Source: Sphingomonas melonis (lineage in GTDB: Bacteria > Pseudomonadota > Alphaproteobacteria > Sphingomonadales > Sphingomonadaceae). From it: 64,000 nucleotides of DNA. Where the stretch lies: contig NZ_JACCBY010000001.1 of NCBI RefSeq assembly GCF_013409985.1, positions 434,001-498,000 on the forward strand, read 5' to 3'. The position numbers and the translations under genes are program-made. Shown here in pieces: positions 1-8,270 of the stretch. The notes under the pieces were generated by a model. It did not search any database and had not been told where the DNA came from. It saw only the letters and a list, made by a program, of their open reading frames with translations. Position 1 is the stretch's first letter; the number at the start of each line of letters is the position of its first letter.

Positions 1-85
1 CGGAACCGGCGATGTCGATCTCGGCGCGGCGGCGCGCTGTACGGTGGCGAACACCGGCACCGGCTCGGTCCGGTGCGGGCGCTAG
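1..85 (+). CDS. C-terminal end of a GIN-domain (DUF2807) protein, partial
   Basis: Only the last 27 codons are present (frame starting at base 2, stop TAG at 83-85). The residues run GTGDVDLG, then a Cys, then GTGSVRCGR at the end. This repetitive Gly/Asp/Val pattern with two Cys is typical of the C-terminus of DUF2807 putative auto-transporter adhesin (GIN domain) proteins, which form a right-handed beta-helix in the envelope. The next gene downstream has the same fold signature, so the two are probably a tandem pair. The family call is inferred from a very short fragment. Confidence 0.5.
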   Translation, partial: GTGDVDLGAAARCTVANTGTGSVRCGR

Positions 86-181
86 GATCGACCTGGGGGC
101 TTGTTGCCGGACGGAGAAGGAGTCGCGCGGCGCAGCGCTAAACCCTTGCTGCGGCAGGGAAGGGGTGCGACGTTCGCGGTC

Positions 182-877
182 ATGATCCGTCTGGCCGCGC
201 TGCTTCTGCTTCTCCCTTCCGCAGCGATGGCGGAGGAACGCCGCGTCGCGCTCGGCAGCTTCGAGCGGGTGCGGATCAACGGCGCGTTCGAGGTGACGAT
301 CACCACCGGCTCGCCCGGCGCGACGGTGATCGGTGATCGCACCGTGATCGGCGACATCGACCTGCACACCGACGGCACGACGCTGATCGTGCGGCAGAGC
401 AATGCCGGACGCTGGGGCGAACGGCGGCAGGGCGCGGCGACCGCGCCTGTGCGCATCCTGCTCGTCACGCCGCGGCTTTCCGGCATCATGATGGTCGGCG
501 GCAGCACGATATCCGTGGCGCGGCTGGTCGGCACGCGCGTCGACCTGTCCGCCGCCGGCCCCGGCGCGATCCAGGTCGCCGCGGTGCAGGCCGACCAGCT
601 CACCGCGCAACTCGCCGGCGACGGCAAGATCGGCCTGGCCGGTCGCGCGACGACGGCACGGTTGACCGCAAGCGGCGCGGGGATGATCGACGCCGCCGGG
701 CTGGAGGCAGGCGATCTCAACGTGCATCTCGACGGCCCCGGCGCGGTGACCGCGCGGGCGCGCTATACCGCCTTGGTGGCGAGCAACGGACTGGGACGCG
801 TGACGGTTTCCGGGCGTCCGAAATGCCGCGTCATCGCCGCGGCCGGTGCGCCGGTGACCTGCGGTACGGCGGAGTAG
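182..877 (+). CDS. GIN-domain (DUF2807) secreted protein
   Basis: A 231-residue protein beginning with a clear Sec signal peptide (MIRLAALLLLLPSAAMAEE, cleavage likely after AMA). An upstream in-frame start would add a charged, non-secretory extension, so ATG 182 is preferred. The mature part is a regular repeat of short beta segments rich in Gly, Ala, Val and Thr (for example GAFEVTITTGS, then GPGAIQV and GAGMIDAAG), as expected for the right-handed beta-helix of DUF2807 proteins. It ends with two Cys near the C-terminus (KCRV and VTCGTAE), like the partial gene just upstream. The exact role of the family is not established; an envelope or surface location is likely. Confidence 0.82.
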   Translation: MIRLAALLLLLPSAAMAEERRVALGSFERVRINGAFEVTITTGSPGATVIGDRTVIGDIDLHTDGTTLIVRQSNAGRWGERRQGAATAPVRILLVTPRLSGIMMVGGSTISVARLVGTRVDLSAAGPGAIQVAAVQADQLTAQLAGDGKIGLAGRATTARLTASGAGMIDAAGLEAGDLNVHLDGPGAVTARARYTALVASNGLGRVTVSGRPKCRVIAAAGAPVTCGTAE

Positions 878-910
878 CGCGCCTCCGCCCCCAGCGGACC
901 GGCGCGTCGT

Positions 911-1330
911 TCAGATCAGCGCCAGTTCCGCCAGCTTGCCGACCAGCGCCGGCGGCATCTGTGCCAGCCCGTCCGCGCCATCGCCGCCGAGATCGAGCGG
1001 CGCGTCGGCTGCTTCCAGATAGCGCCAGCCCTGATGCGCGCGCTTCGGCCGCGCCTGCACCAGCACCAGCACCGGATCGATGTGGATCGCGACGCGCCCG
1101 CCTTCGGCCTCGCCGAAGCCGAGGATCGCCGAGCGCGCGACCAGCTGGTGCTTGAGGATCCAGAACAGCGAGCCCCCCTCTTCCGCCTTGGGCCCGGCGA
1201 CCTCCTCGTGGCGCTTGGGCAGGTAGCGGGTGGTGAGGAACACCGGCCCGTCGGCGGCGCGCACCGCAAGGCGTTCGGCGAGATGCTCGACACTGGTCGC
1301 GCCGAAGGCCACTTTCGTCAGGTGCAACAT
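911..1330 (-). CDS. DUF1489 family protein
   Basis: A 139-residue protein starting MLHLTKVAFGATSVEHLAER. It matches the length and N-terminal pattern of the alphaproteobacterial DUF1489 family, including the TTRYLPKRHEEV and GSLFWILKHQLVARS blocks. No signal peptide or membrane segment is visible and no catalytic motif is recognisable; the family has no assigned function. It lies 16 nt downstream of mgtE on the same strand, so it is probably co-transcribed with it. No strong Shine-Dalgarno precedes the ATG, which suggests translational dependence on mgtE. Confidence 0.85.
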   Translation of the reverse strand: MLHLTKVAFGATSVEHLAERLAVRAADGPVFLTTRYLPKRHEEVAGPKAEEGGSLFWILKHQLVARSAILGFGEAEGGRVAIHIDPVLVLVQARPKRAHQGWRYLEAADAPLDLGGDGADGLAQMPPALVGKLAELALI

Positions 1331-1346
1331 GGACGTGCGATGTGGG

Positions 1347-2750
1347 TCAGGCGTGCAGTCCCCACAAGGTCGCCAGACCCAGGAACGAGAAGAAGCCCAT
1401 CGTGTCGGTCAAGGTGGTCACGAACACCGCGGAGGAGACGGCGGGGTCGATGTTCATCCGGTCGAGCGTCACCGGCACCAGCACGCCGCCCAGCCCTGCG
1501 GTGATGTTGTTGGTGAACATCGCGGTGGCGATGACCAGCGCGAGATCGGCCCGGCCGAAGATCAGGAAGGTGCCGATCCCGATCAGCACGCCCAATGCCG
1601 CGCCGTTCGCCGCCGCGATGCGCAGCTCGCGCATCACCATCCAGCGCGTATTGGAATCGGTCAGCTGGTTGGTGGCGATCGCGCGGACGACGACCGCGAG
1701 CGTCTGCGTGCCGGCATTGCCGCCCATCCCCGACACGATCGGCATCAGGATGGCGAGCGTGGCGAAACCGGCGATCGTGCTTTCGAACACGCCGACCACC
1801 GACGAGGCGATCATCGCGGTGCCGAGGTTGACGACCAGCCACATCAGCCGCGTCCGCACCGTCAGCCGGATCGGTTCGTTGATGTCGCCGTCGCCCGCGC
1901 CGGAGAGCAGCAGCGTATCCTCGCCGGCCTCTTCCTGGATGATGTGGACGATATCGTCGACGGTGATCATGCCGACCAGCCGGTTGGCCGAATCGACCAC
2001 CGCGGCGCTGATCAGCGCATATTTCTGGAAGCGGAGCGCGACCTCTTCCTGGTCCATGTCGACCGGGATCAGCGTCTGTTCGCGCTTCATCACGTCGGCG
2101 ATGGCGATATTGCCCGGCGTGCGCAGGATCCACGACAACTGGCAGGTGCCGACCGGGTGATGGCCGGCATCGACGACGAAGATCTCCCAGAAATCGGTGG
2201 TCAGTTCCTCATGGCCGCGCAGGAAGTCGATCGCGTCGCCGACCGTCCAGTGATCCGGCACCGCGATCAGCTCGCGCTGCATCAGGCGGCCGGCGGATTC
2301 CTCGGGATAGGACAGCGCCTCTTCGATCGCGGCGCGATCGTCGGGGTCGAGCGCGCGCAGCACTGCGCGCTGCTCCGCCTCGTCCATGTCCTCGATGATC
2401 GCGACGGCATCGTCGGTGTCGAGTTCGGAGGCGAGGTCGGCGACCTCGGTCGGCGTCAGCGCGTCGATCAGGTCCTCGCGGACGTAATCGTTCATCTCCG
2501 CGAAGACGTCGGCGTCGAGCAGGTCCTTCAGCGCCTTGGCGAGCGGACCGCGATCCTCGTGCGGGGTCAGCTCGAACAGATCGGCGATGTCGGCGGGGTG
2601 CAGCGGCTCGACCAGCGCGCGCGCCGCCTCGTCGTCACCCTCGGCGACCGCATCGAGCACCGCATCGACGAACTCGGGGCGCAGCCGGTCGTCCTCGTCG
2701 AGCTCGTCCTGCTCCGGCGCGGGCGCCTCGGGAAGTTCGGTCTCGCTCAT
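1347..2750 (-). CDS. mgtE: Magnesium transporter MgtE
   Basis: A 467-residue inner-membrane Mg2+ channel of the MgtE/SLC41 type. The domains are in canonical order: an acidic N-terminal helical MgtE-N domain (roughly 20-130), a tandem CBS pair (about 135-260, with the VVDSANRLVGMITVDDIV block), a connecting helix, then five transmembrane helices from about residue 280 to the end. The pore region carries the conserved PIVSGMGGNAGTQT segment. The start is supported by a GGGAGGAGG Shine-Dalgarno five bases upstream. In characterised relatives Mg2+ bound to the cytosolic domains closes the channel. The gene leads a two-gene unit with the DUF1489 gene. Confidence 0.96.
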   Translation of the reverse strand: MSETELPEAPAPEQDELDEDDRLRPEFVDAVLDAVAEGDDEAARALVEPLHPADIADLFELTPHEDRGPLAKALKDLLDADVFAEMNDYVREDLIDALTPTEVADLASELDTDDAVAIIEDMDEAEQRAVLRALDPDDRAAIEEALSYPEESAGRLMQRELIAVPDHWTVGDAIDFLRGHEELTTDFWEIFVVDAGHHPVGTCQLSWILRTPGNIAIADVMKREQTLIPVDMDQEEVALRFQKYALISAAVVDSANRLVGMITVDDIVHIIQEEAGEDTLLLSGAGDGDINEPIRLTVRTRLMWLVVNLGTAMIASSVVGVFESTIAGFATLAILMPIVSGMGGNAGTQTLAVVVRAIATNQLTDSNTRWMVMRELRIAAANGAALGVLIGIGTFLIFGRADLALVIATAMFTNNITAGLGGVLVPVTLDRMNIDPAVSSAVFVTTLTDTMGFFSFLGLATLWGLHA

Positions 2751-2874
2751 CGCTGCCTCCTCCCGGCGTTGTTCGCTGGCGCTCTACCGCGCTGCGGCAC
2801 GATTGGCCACCCTCGCGCATTTGCCTCGCGGCGCCAGCGATACTACCTGCATGTCAACCATAAGAGGACGAACC

Positions 2875-3330
2875 ATGGCCGACACTTATTCTACCCTGAC
2901 GCTGACGCTTGCCGACGGCGACGTCACGATCAAGCTGCGCCCCGATCTCGCGCCCAACCATGTCGCGCGCATCGCCGAGCTGGCGAACGAGGGCTTTTAT
3001 GACGGTGTCGTGTTCCATCGCGTCATCCCCGGCTTCATGGCGCAGGGCGGCGATCCCACCGGCACCGGCACCAGCGGGTCGGACAAGCCGAACCTCAAGC
3101 AGGAATTCAGCAAGGAACCGCACGTGCGCGGCGTCTGCTCGATGGCGCGGACCAGCGATCCCAATTCGGCGAACAGCCAGTTCTTCATCGTCTTCGACGA
3201 TGCCCGCTTCCTCGACAACCAGTACACCGTCTGGGGCGAAGTCACTGATGGCATGGAGCTGATCGACGCGCTGCCGAAGGGCGAGCCGCCCCGCGAGCCG
3301 GGCAAGATCGTCAAGGCGCGCGCCGAGTAA
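2875..3330 (+). CDS. Peptidyl-prolyl cis-trans isomerase, cyclophilin type
   Basis: A 151-residue cytoplasmic cyclophilin without a signal peptide. The active-site block FHRVIPGFMAQGGDPTGTG starts at residue 47, with the catalytic Arg at position 49. The downstream substrate-binding blocks (SMARTSDPNSANSQFFI and the YTVWGEV segment) are intact. The ATG at 2875 is preceded by an AGAGG Shine-Dalgarno; a longer open frame upstream lacks family similarity. It is transcribed divergently from mgtE across a gap of about 120 bp. It should catalyse proline isomerisation in folding cytosolic proteins. Confidence 0.95.
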   Translation: MADTYSTLTLTLADGDVTIKLRPDLAPNHVARIAELANEGFYDGVVFHRVIPGFMAQGGDPTGTGTSGSDKPNLKQEFSKEPHVRGVCSMARTSDPNSANSQFFIVFDDARFLDNQYTVWGEVTDGMELIDALPKGEPPREPGKIVKARAE

Positions 3331-3447
3331 CGATGCGACCGGGAGCTGGGGCGGATGCGGCGGATGGTCCGCGTCCGCCCCTGCGTCGCCGCTTTGCGGG
3401 GGACCGGGGAAGCGGGTGAAGGGGGAGGACGCGGGACGTCCGCTCCC

Positions 3448-4335
3448 TCACACCTCGCCCAGCGTCCGGATCAGCCAGTCGTGGAACATGCGCACCGGCC
3501 GCTGTTGCAGCGCCCTTGGGCGGCAGACGAACCAATAGCTGTACGGGCTTTCCACGACGATATCGAACAGCCGCACCAACCGCGGATCGCGCGCGTCCTG
3601 GAAATGGCTTTCGTGCATGAAGGCGACGCCGAGCCCCTGCGCCGCCGCCTCGAGCATCAGCGCACCCGAATCGAAATAGTCCACCGCCAGCGGTTCGATG
3701 CTCGGATCGATGTTCGCCGCCTCGCGCCAGGCGGTGAAATTGTCGGGCATTTCGCGGTGGATCAGGGCGGTGAGGCGGGAGAGCTGGTCCGGCCGGGTCA
3801 CCGGGTCCGGTCCCTCCAGCAGGGTCCGCGCGCCGATCACATAGACCGAATTGCGGTCCAGCCGCTTGGCGTAGAGCGTCGGGTCGATCTCGCGCGACAG
3901 TGCGATCACCGCGTCCAGCCCTTCGCCGAGCCGCGCGATGCCATGACCGGCGGTATCGATGTCGAGATGCAGTTCGGGATGCGCGGCGCGCAATTCACCC
4001 AGCCGCGGAAACAGCCGCTGCGACGCGAACAGCGGCAGGATGCCGAGCCGCAGCCGCAGCACCTCGACCGTACCGGTCATCGCCTCCACCGCATCGGACA
4101 GGCTGTCGAGCACCGGCGCGATCTGGCCGAGCAGCCGTTCGCCGTCGGCGTTGAGCACCATCGCCTGATGCCGCCGCTCGAACAAAGGCCTGTCAATAAA
4201 GCGTTCTAGCGACTGGACGCGGCGGCTGAGCGCCGGTGCGGACAGCGCCAATTCGGTGGCCGCGGCCTTGACCGAGCCCAGTCGTGCCACCTGCACGAAG
4301 GCCTCGATCGCGCCAAGCGGCGGCAATCTGCGCAT
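3448..4335 (-). CDS. LysR-family transcriptional regulator (GcvA-like)
   Basis: A 295-residue regulator with an N-terminal winged HTH (about residues 3-62, RRLPPLGAIEAFVQVARLG followed by the ALSRRVQSLE recognition segment) and a periplasmic-binding-protein-like effector domain (about 88-290). The start at 4335 has a strong GGGGAGGA Shine-Dalgarno 6 nt upstream, better than an in-frame start 33 nt further out. The opening RRLPPL...FE/AF pattern is typical of the GcvA/AmpR subgroup. No obviously regulated divergent metabolic gene adjoins it: upstream lies the probable sRNA and then the CDC48-type ATPase. The effector is unknown. Confidence 0.92.
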   Translation of the reverse strand: MRRLPPLGAIEAFVQVARLGSVKAAATELALSAPALSRRVQSLERFIDRPLFERRHQAMVLNADGERLLGQIAPVLDSLSDAVEAMTGTVEVLRLRLGILPLFASQRLFPRLGELRAAHPELHLDIDTAGHGIARLGEGLDAVIALSREIDPTLYAKRLDRNSVYVIGARTLLEGPDPVTRPDQLSRLTALIHREMPDNFTAWREAANIDPSIEPLAVDYFDSGALMLEAAAQGLGVAFMHESHFQDARDPRLVRLFDIVVESPYSYWFVCRPRALQQRPVRMFHDWLIRTLGEV

Positions 4336-4430
4336 GACGATCCTCCCCTGCATCCGATCTTGACCCATCCCGCCAGCGAATGCAACTTCTGCAATCGTAA
4401 TACATCTTTTCGCACTTGCAACATAAAGCT

Positions 4431-4513
4431 GCGACGGACAAAAGGGACGGGCCTTTCAGGCATCCTCTCCTAAAACTTTCACGGGCCGGCCCTTCGGGGC
4501 TGGCCCTTTTTTT
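4431..4513 (+). ncRNA. Probable small RNA of the suhB/mmgR (alpha-r8) type
   Basis: The segment between the LysR gene and the CDC48-type ATPase reads like a free-standing sRNA of about 83 nt: a GCGACGGACAAAAGGGACGG start, a short CCTTTCAGG hairpin region, a single-stranded ATCCTCTCCTAAAAC stretch able to pair with Shine-Dalgarno sequences, and a perfect intrinsic terminator. The order of elements resembles the alphaproteobacterial suhB/mmgR sRNA family as I remember it. No open reading frame of note occurs here. The 5' end is estimated; a weak CATAAA-like -10 lies just upstream. It could instead be a transcription-attenuating leader of the downstream ATPase gene. Confidence 0.55.
4483..4513 (+). 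terminator. Intrinsic terminator (10-bp stem, TTCG loop, T7 tract)
   Basis: GGGCCGGCCC (4483-4492) pairs with GGGCTGGCCC (4497-4506) through one G-T wobble, closed by the very stable TTCG tetraloop and followed by seven T residues (4507-4513). It points along the plus strand, although no protein gene ends upstream on that strand. This is the main reason for placing a small RNA or attenuated leader here. Confidence 0.9.
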
Positions 4514-4590
4514 GGTTCGGCGTCCGGGTGGCGCAGCCGGAACCGCCTCCCTATCTCGCACGCTCGACGCCCTTTCGAGGACCTGACTGC

Positions 4591-6882
4591 ATGGCCGATA
4601 GCGATACCCCTCCCCGTAAGATCCAGGTGGCGAACAGCCGGCCGGAAGATTCCGGCCGTGGCCTTGCGCATATGCCGCGCAGCCTGATGGCGGCGCTGGG
4701 CGTGGGCGAAGGCGACGTGATCGAGATCGTCGGCAAACAGTCGACGCCGGCGCGCGCGGTCGGCCCCTATACCGAAGACGAAGGCATCGAGGTGCTGCGC
4801 ATCGACGGCCTGCAGCGTGCCAATGCCGGCGTCGGCGCCGGCGATTTCGTCGAGGTGCGCAAGGTCGAATCCAAGCCGGCGACGCGCGTCGTCTTCGCCC
4901 CGGCGCAGGCCAATCTGCGTCTGCAGGGCCAGCCGCAGGCGCTCAAGCGCACCTTCTTCGGCCGTCCGCTGTGCCAGGGCGATGTCGTCGCGACCGCCGG
5001 GCATCAGCGCGTCGGCAACATGCCGCCGGGCATCCAGCAGTTCATGAATGCGCCCGCTTATGCCTTGCAGGAGATCCGCCTTGCGGTCGTCTCGGCGAGC
5101 CCGAAGGGCGTCGTCCATATCGACGAGAATACCGAGATCGAGCTGCGCCCCGAATATGAGGAGCCGACGCAGCGCCGCGCCGACGTGACCTATGACGATA
5201 TCGGCGGCATGGCGACGACGATCGACCAGCTGCGCGAGATGGTCGAACTGCCGCTCCGCTATCCCGAATTGTTCGAACGGCTGGGTGTCGAGCCGCCCAA
5301 GGGGTTGTTGCTCTATGGCCCGCCGGGCACCGGCAAGACGCGCCTCGCCCGCGCGGTCGCCAATGAATCGGACGCCAGCTTCTTCCTGATCAACGGGCCG
5401 GAGATCATGGGCTCGGCCTACGGCGAGTCCGAAGGCCGGTTGCGCGAGATCTTCGAGGAGGCGGCCAAGTCGGCGCCCTCGATCGTCTTCATCGACGAGA
5501 TCGACTCGATCGCGCCCAAGCGCGGCAACGTGCAGGGCGAGGCGGAGAAACGCGTCGTCGCGCAGCTGCTGACGCTGATGGACGGGCTCGAATCGCGCGC
5601 CAATCTCGTCGTCATCGCCGCGACCAACCGGCCCGAGGCGATCGACGAGGCATTGCGCCGGCCGGGCCGCTTCGATCGCGAGATCGTCGTCGGCGTGCCC
5701 GACGAGCGCGGCCGGCGCGAGATCCTGGGCATCCACACCCGCGGCATGCCGCTGGGCGAGAAGGTCGACCTCGCCGAGCTGGCGCGCACCACCTACGGCT
5801 TCGTCGGTGCCGACCTCGCCGCGCTGACCCGCGAAGCGGCGATCGAGGCGGTGCGGCGGATCATGCCCAAGCTCAACCTCGAGGAGCGCACCGTGCCGCC
5901 CGAGGTGCTCGATACCTTGTCGGTGACGCGCGAGGATTTCCTCGGCGCGTTGAAGCGGGTCCAGCCCTCCGCAATGCGCGAGGTGATGGTCGAGGCGCCG
6001 CGCGTGCGCTGGGAGGATGTCGGCGGGCTCGATGCTGCGCAGACCCGGCTCAAGGAGGGGGTCGAACTGCCGCTCAAGGACCCGGATGCGTTCCGGCGGC
6101 TCGGTATCCGGCCGGCCAAGGGCTTCCTGCTCTACGGCCCCCCCGGCACCGGCAAGACCTTGCTCGCCAAGGCGGTCGCGCGCGAGGCGGAGGCGAATTT
6201 CATCGCCACCAAATCGTCGGACCTGCTCAGCAAATGGTATGGCGAGAGCGAGCAGCAGATCACCCGCCTGTTCCAGCGCGCACGCCAGGTCGCGCCGTGC
6301 GTGATCTTCATCGACGAGCTCGACAGCCTGGTGCCGGCGCGTGGCTCGGGCGCGGGTGAGCCGCAGGTGACCGAACGCGTGGTCAATACGATCCTGGCGG
6401 AGATGGACGGGCTGGAGGAGTTGCAGTCGGTCGTCGTGATCGGCGCCACCAACCGGCCCAATCTGATCGATCCGGCGCTGCTGCGGCCGGGCCGGTTCGA
6501 CGAGCTGGTCTATGTCGGCGTCCCCAACACCGAGGGGCGGCGGCGGATCCTGTCGATCCAGACGCAGAAGATGCCGCTGGCCGGCGATGTCGATCTCGAC
6601 GTGGTCGCCAAGCGGACCGATCGCTTCACCGGTGCCGATCTGGAGGACGTGGTGCGCCGCGCCGGCCTGATCGCGCTGCGGCGCTCGCTGCAATCGACCG
6701 AGGTGACGATGGCCGACTTCGAGGAAGCGCTGACCGAATCGCGGGCGAGCGTCACGCCCGAGATGGAGAAGGATTACGAGCAGATCGCCTCGCGCCTGAA
6801 ACAGGATGCGGCGGCGATCCAGCCGCTCGGCTTCATCTCGCCCGGCCAGTTGCAGAGCCGCGGCAGCAAGGCGGATTATTGA
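4591..6882 (+). CDS. CDC48/VAT-type AAA+ ATPase with two ATPase domains
   Basis: A 763-residue homologue of eukaryotic p97/Cdc48 and archaeal VAT. The N-terminal region (about 1-185) has the double-psi-barrel pattern (GRGLAHMPRSLM, VIEIVG). Two AAA cassettes follow. D1 has Walker A GPPGTGKT at 243-250, Walker B IVFIDEIDSI and an intact sensor ATNRPEAID. D2 has Walker A at 516-523, Walker B VIFIDELDSL and ATNRPNLID. Both retain the arginine-finger RPGRFD blocks. It should act as a hexameric protein-unfolding or segregase motor in the cytosol. ATG 4591 is preferred over an in-frame GTG 63 nt upstream because GAGG precedes it and family homology begins there. No proteasome or obvious adaptor gene is adjacent. 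The substrate is unknown. Confidence 0.95.
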   Translation: MADSDTPPRKIQVANSRPEDSGRGLAHMPRSLMAALGVGEGDVIEIVGKQSTPARAVGPYTEDEGIEVLRIDGLQRANAGVGAGDFVEVRKVESKPATRVVFAPAQANLRLQGQPQALKRTFFGRPLCQGDVVATAGHQRVGNMPPGIQQFMNAPAYALQEIRLAVVSASPKGVVHIDENTEIELRPEYEEPTQRRADVTYDDIGGMATTIDQLREMVELPLRYPELFERLGVEPPKGLLLYGPPGTGKTRLARAVANESDASFFLINGPEIMGSAYGESEGRLREIFEEAAKSAPSIVFIDEIDSIAPKRGNVQGEAEKRVVAQLLTLMDGLESRANLVVIAATNRPEAIDEALRRPGRFDREIVVGVPDERGRREILGIHTRGMPLGEKVDLAELARTTYGFVGADLAALTREAAIEAVRRIMPKLNLEERTVPPEVLDTLSVTREDFLGALKRVQPSAMREVMVEAPRVRWEDVGGLDAAQTRLKEGVELPLKDPDAFRRLGIRPAKGFLLYGPPGTGKTLLAKAVAREAEANFIATKSSDLLSKWYGESEQQITRLFQRARQVAPCVIFIDELDSLVPARGSGAGEPQVTERVVNTILAEMDGLEELQSVVVIGATNRPNLIDPALLRPGRFDELVYVGVPNTEGRRRILSIQTQKMPLAGDVDLDVVAKRTDRFTGADLEDVVRRAGLIALRRSLQSTEVTMADFEEALTESRASVTPEMEKDYEQIASRLKQDAAAIQPLGFISPGQLQSRGSKADY

Positions 6883-6890
6883 CCTTCTTC

Positions 6891-6972
6891 CGTTCGCGCT
6901 GAGCCTGTCGAAGCGCCGCTCTCCCCGAGCGTCACGCCGGCGGGGGGGCTTCGACGGGCTGAGCCCGAACGG
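6891..6972. repeat. Imperfect palindromic repeat, family B (TGTCGAAG type)
   Basis: CGTTCGCGCTGAGCCTGTCG... on the left (from 6891) and its imperfect inverse GCTTCGACGGGCTGAGCC... on the right (to about 6972) enclose a GC-rich core of about 35 nt. A second copy of the same arm pattern is at 25307-25369. The element lies between the convergent CDC48 and MFS genes and may also help terminate both. Confidence 0.7.
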
Positions 6973-6977
6973 AGCGG

Positions 6978-8270
6978 CTAGCCGCGCTCCTTCAGGCTCA
7001 CCCACGCATAGCCGAACAGCAGCACCAGCGCGGCCGCCGCCGTCAGATACGGCAGCGGCCGCGCCATCTCGTACAGCCCGACCCCGATCGACGGCCCGAG
7101 CACGAAGCTGGCGCCGTTGACGCTGGTCACCTTGCCCGCGACCGACCCTTGCGCCGCCGGTCCGACCGCAAGGCTCGCGCCCGCGGTGAACCCCGGACGG
7201 GTGAAGCCGAAGCCGAGGTTCGCCAGCGCATAGGCCGTCGCGATGCCGTACAGCGATGTCGCCACGCCGGTCAGCGCCACCCCGGCGGCGGCGAGCACCA
7301 GCCCGGTCAGCACCAGCCGCCGCGGGCTGAGGTTGAGCAGCGGGATCACGCCCCATTGCACGAGCAGCGCCGCGCCCGCGCCCATCATCAGCACGATGCC
7401 GGTCGGCTCCAGCGCCAGGCTCGGCGCGATCGCCAGCCGGTCGATGACCAGAAAGCCGATCGCCTGGCTGGTCATCGCCTGCGCATGACCCATCACCAGC
7501 CCGGCGATCATCCAGCCGCGCACGCGCCGGTCGAGATAGCCGACCCGCTCGGCATGCGGCTGCGTCGCGGCGGTGACGCTCGCCCCGGTCGGCGCGCCGC
7601 CGATCGAGGGATAGGCAGCCGAGGCGCCATGTTCGCGATGCCCCGTGCGCCGGTCGTCGGGCAGCAGCGCCCGCACCGCGATCCACACGCCGACGCCGAA
7701 CAGCGCGAAGACGAAGGCCGGCCCGGCCAGCCCGATCTCGACCCCGCCGACGCTGCCCAGCAGCAGGTAGGGCGCGATCGCCGGGCCGAGGATGGTGCCG
7801 AGCCCGAAGGCGCTCGCCAGCAGCGTCAACGCGCGGGTGCGATCCTGCCGGCTGGTCTCGCCCGCAACGAGCGCCTGCACCGCCGGCGGCGCGGCCGAGC
7901 CGAAGGTCCCGTAGATCAGCCGCCCGCCGATGAAACAGCCGAACGCCGCGGTGCCGCCGATCCAGCCGTTGATCCCGGCCGCCAGGAACAGCCCGCACAG
8001 GCCGAGCGATACCGCAAAGCCGCCGACGCCGAGCAGGATCAGCGCGCGATGGCCATGCCGGTCCGACCGGTTCGCCCAGAAGGGCGCGGCGATCACCCAC
8101 AGCAGGGCCGAGACGGAGAAGGCGGCCGCGACCGCACGGTCGGCGACGCCGAGCGAGCGGCCGAGCGCCGGCAGGATCGACTGCAACGCGGTATTGCCCG
8201 CCGCGATGGTCAGCATGACGAGGAACAGCAGCGCGAAATGCGGATCGATCGTTCTTTGATCGCCCCTCAC
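6978..8270 (-). CDS. MFS transporter
   Basis: A 430-residue polytopic membrane protein with about twelve hydrophobic segments and a hydrophilic central loop (about residues 195-235). The first half carries the motif-A-like GDR/ANRSDRHGHR loop between TM2 and TM3 and the proline/glycine-rich TM5 motif (GTILGPAIAPYLL). This is the arrangement of drug/H+ antiporter-type exporters. The start is taken as GTG at 8268-8270, which overlaps the stop of the upstream gene (GTGA), so the two are translationally coupled. The exported substrate is unknown. Confidence 0.88.
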   Translation of the reverse strand: MRGDQRTIDPHFALLFLVMLTIAAGNTALQSILPALGRSLGVADRAVAAAFSVSALLWVIAAPFWANRSDRHGHRALILLGVGGFAVSLGLCGLFLAAGINGWIGGTAAFGCFIGGRLIYGTFGSAAPPAVQALVAGETSRQDRTRALTLLASAFGLGTILGPAIAPYLLLGSVGGVEIGLAGPAFVFALFGVGVWIAVRALLPDDRRTGHREHGASAAYPSIGGAPTGASVTAATQPHAERVGYLDRRVRGWMIAGLVMGHAQAMTSQAIGFLVIDRLAIAPSLALEPTGIVLMMGAGAALLVQWGVIPLLNLSPRRLVLTGLVLAAAGVALTGVATSLYGIATAYALANLGFGFTRPGFTAGASLAVGPAAQGSVAGKVTSVNGASFVLGPSIGVGLYEMARPLPYLTAAAALVLLFGYAWVSLKERG

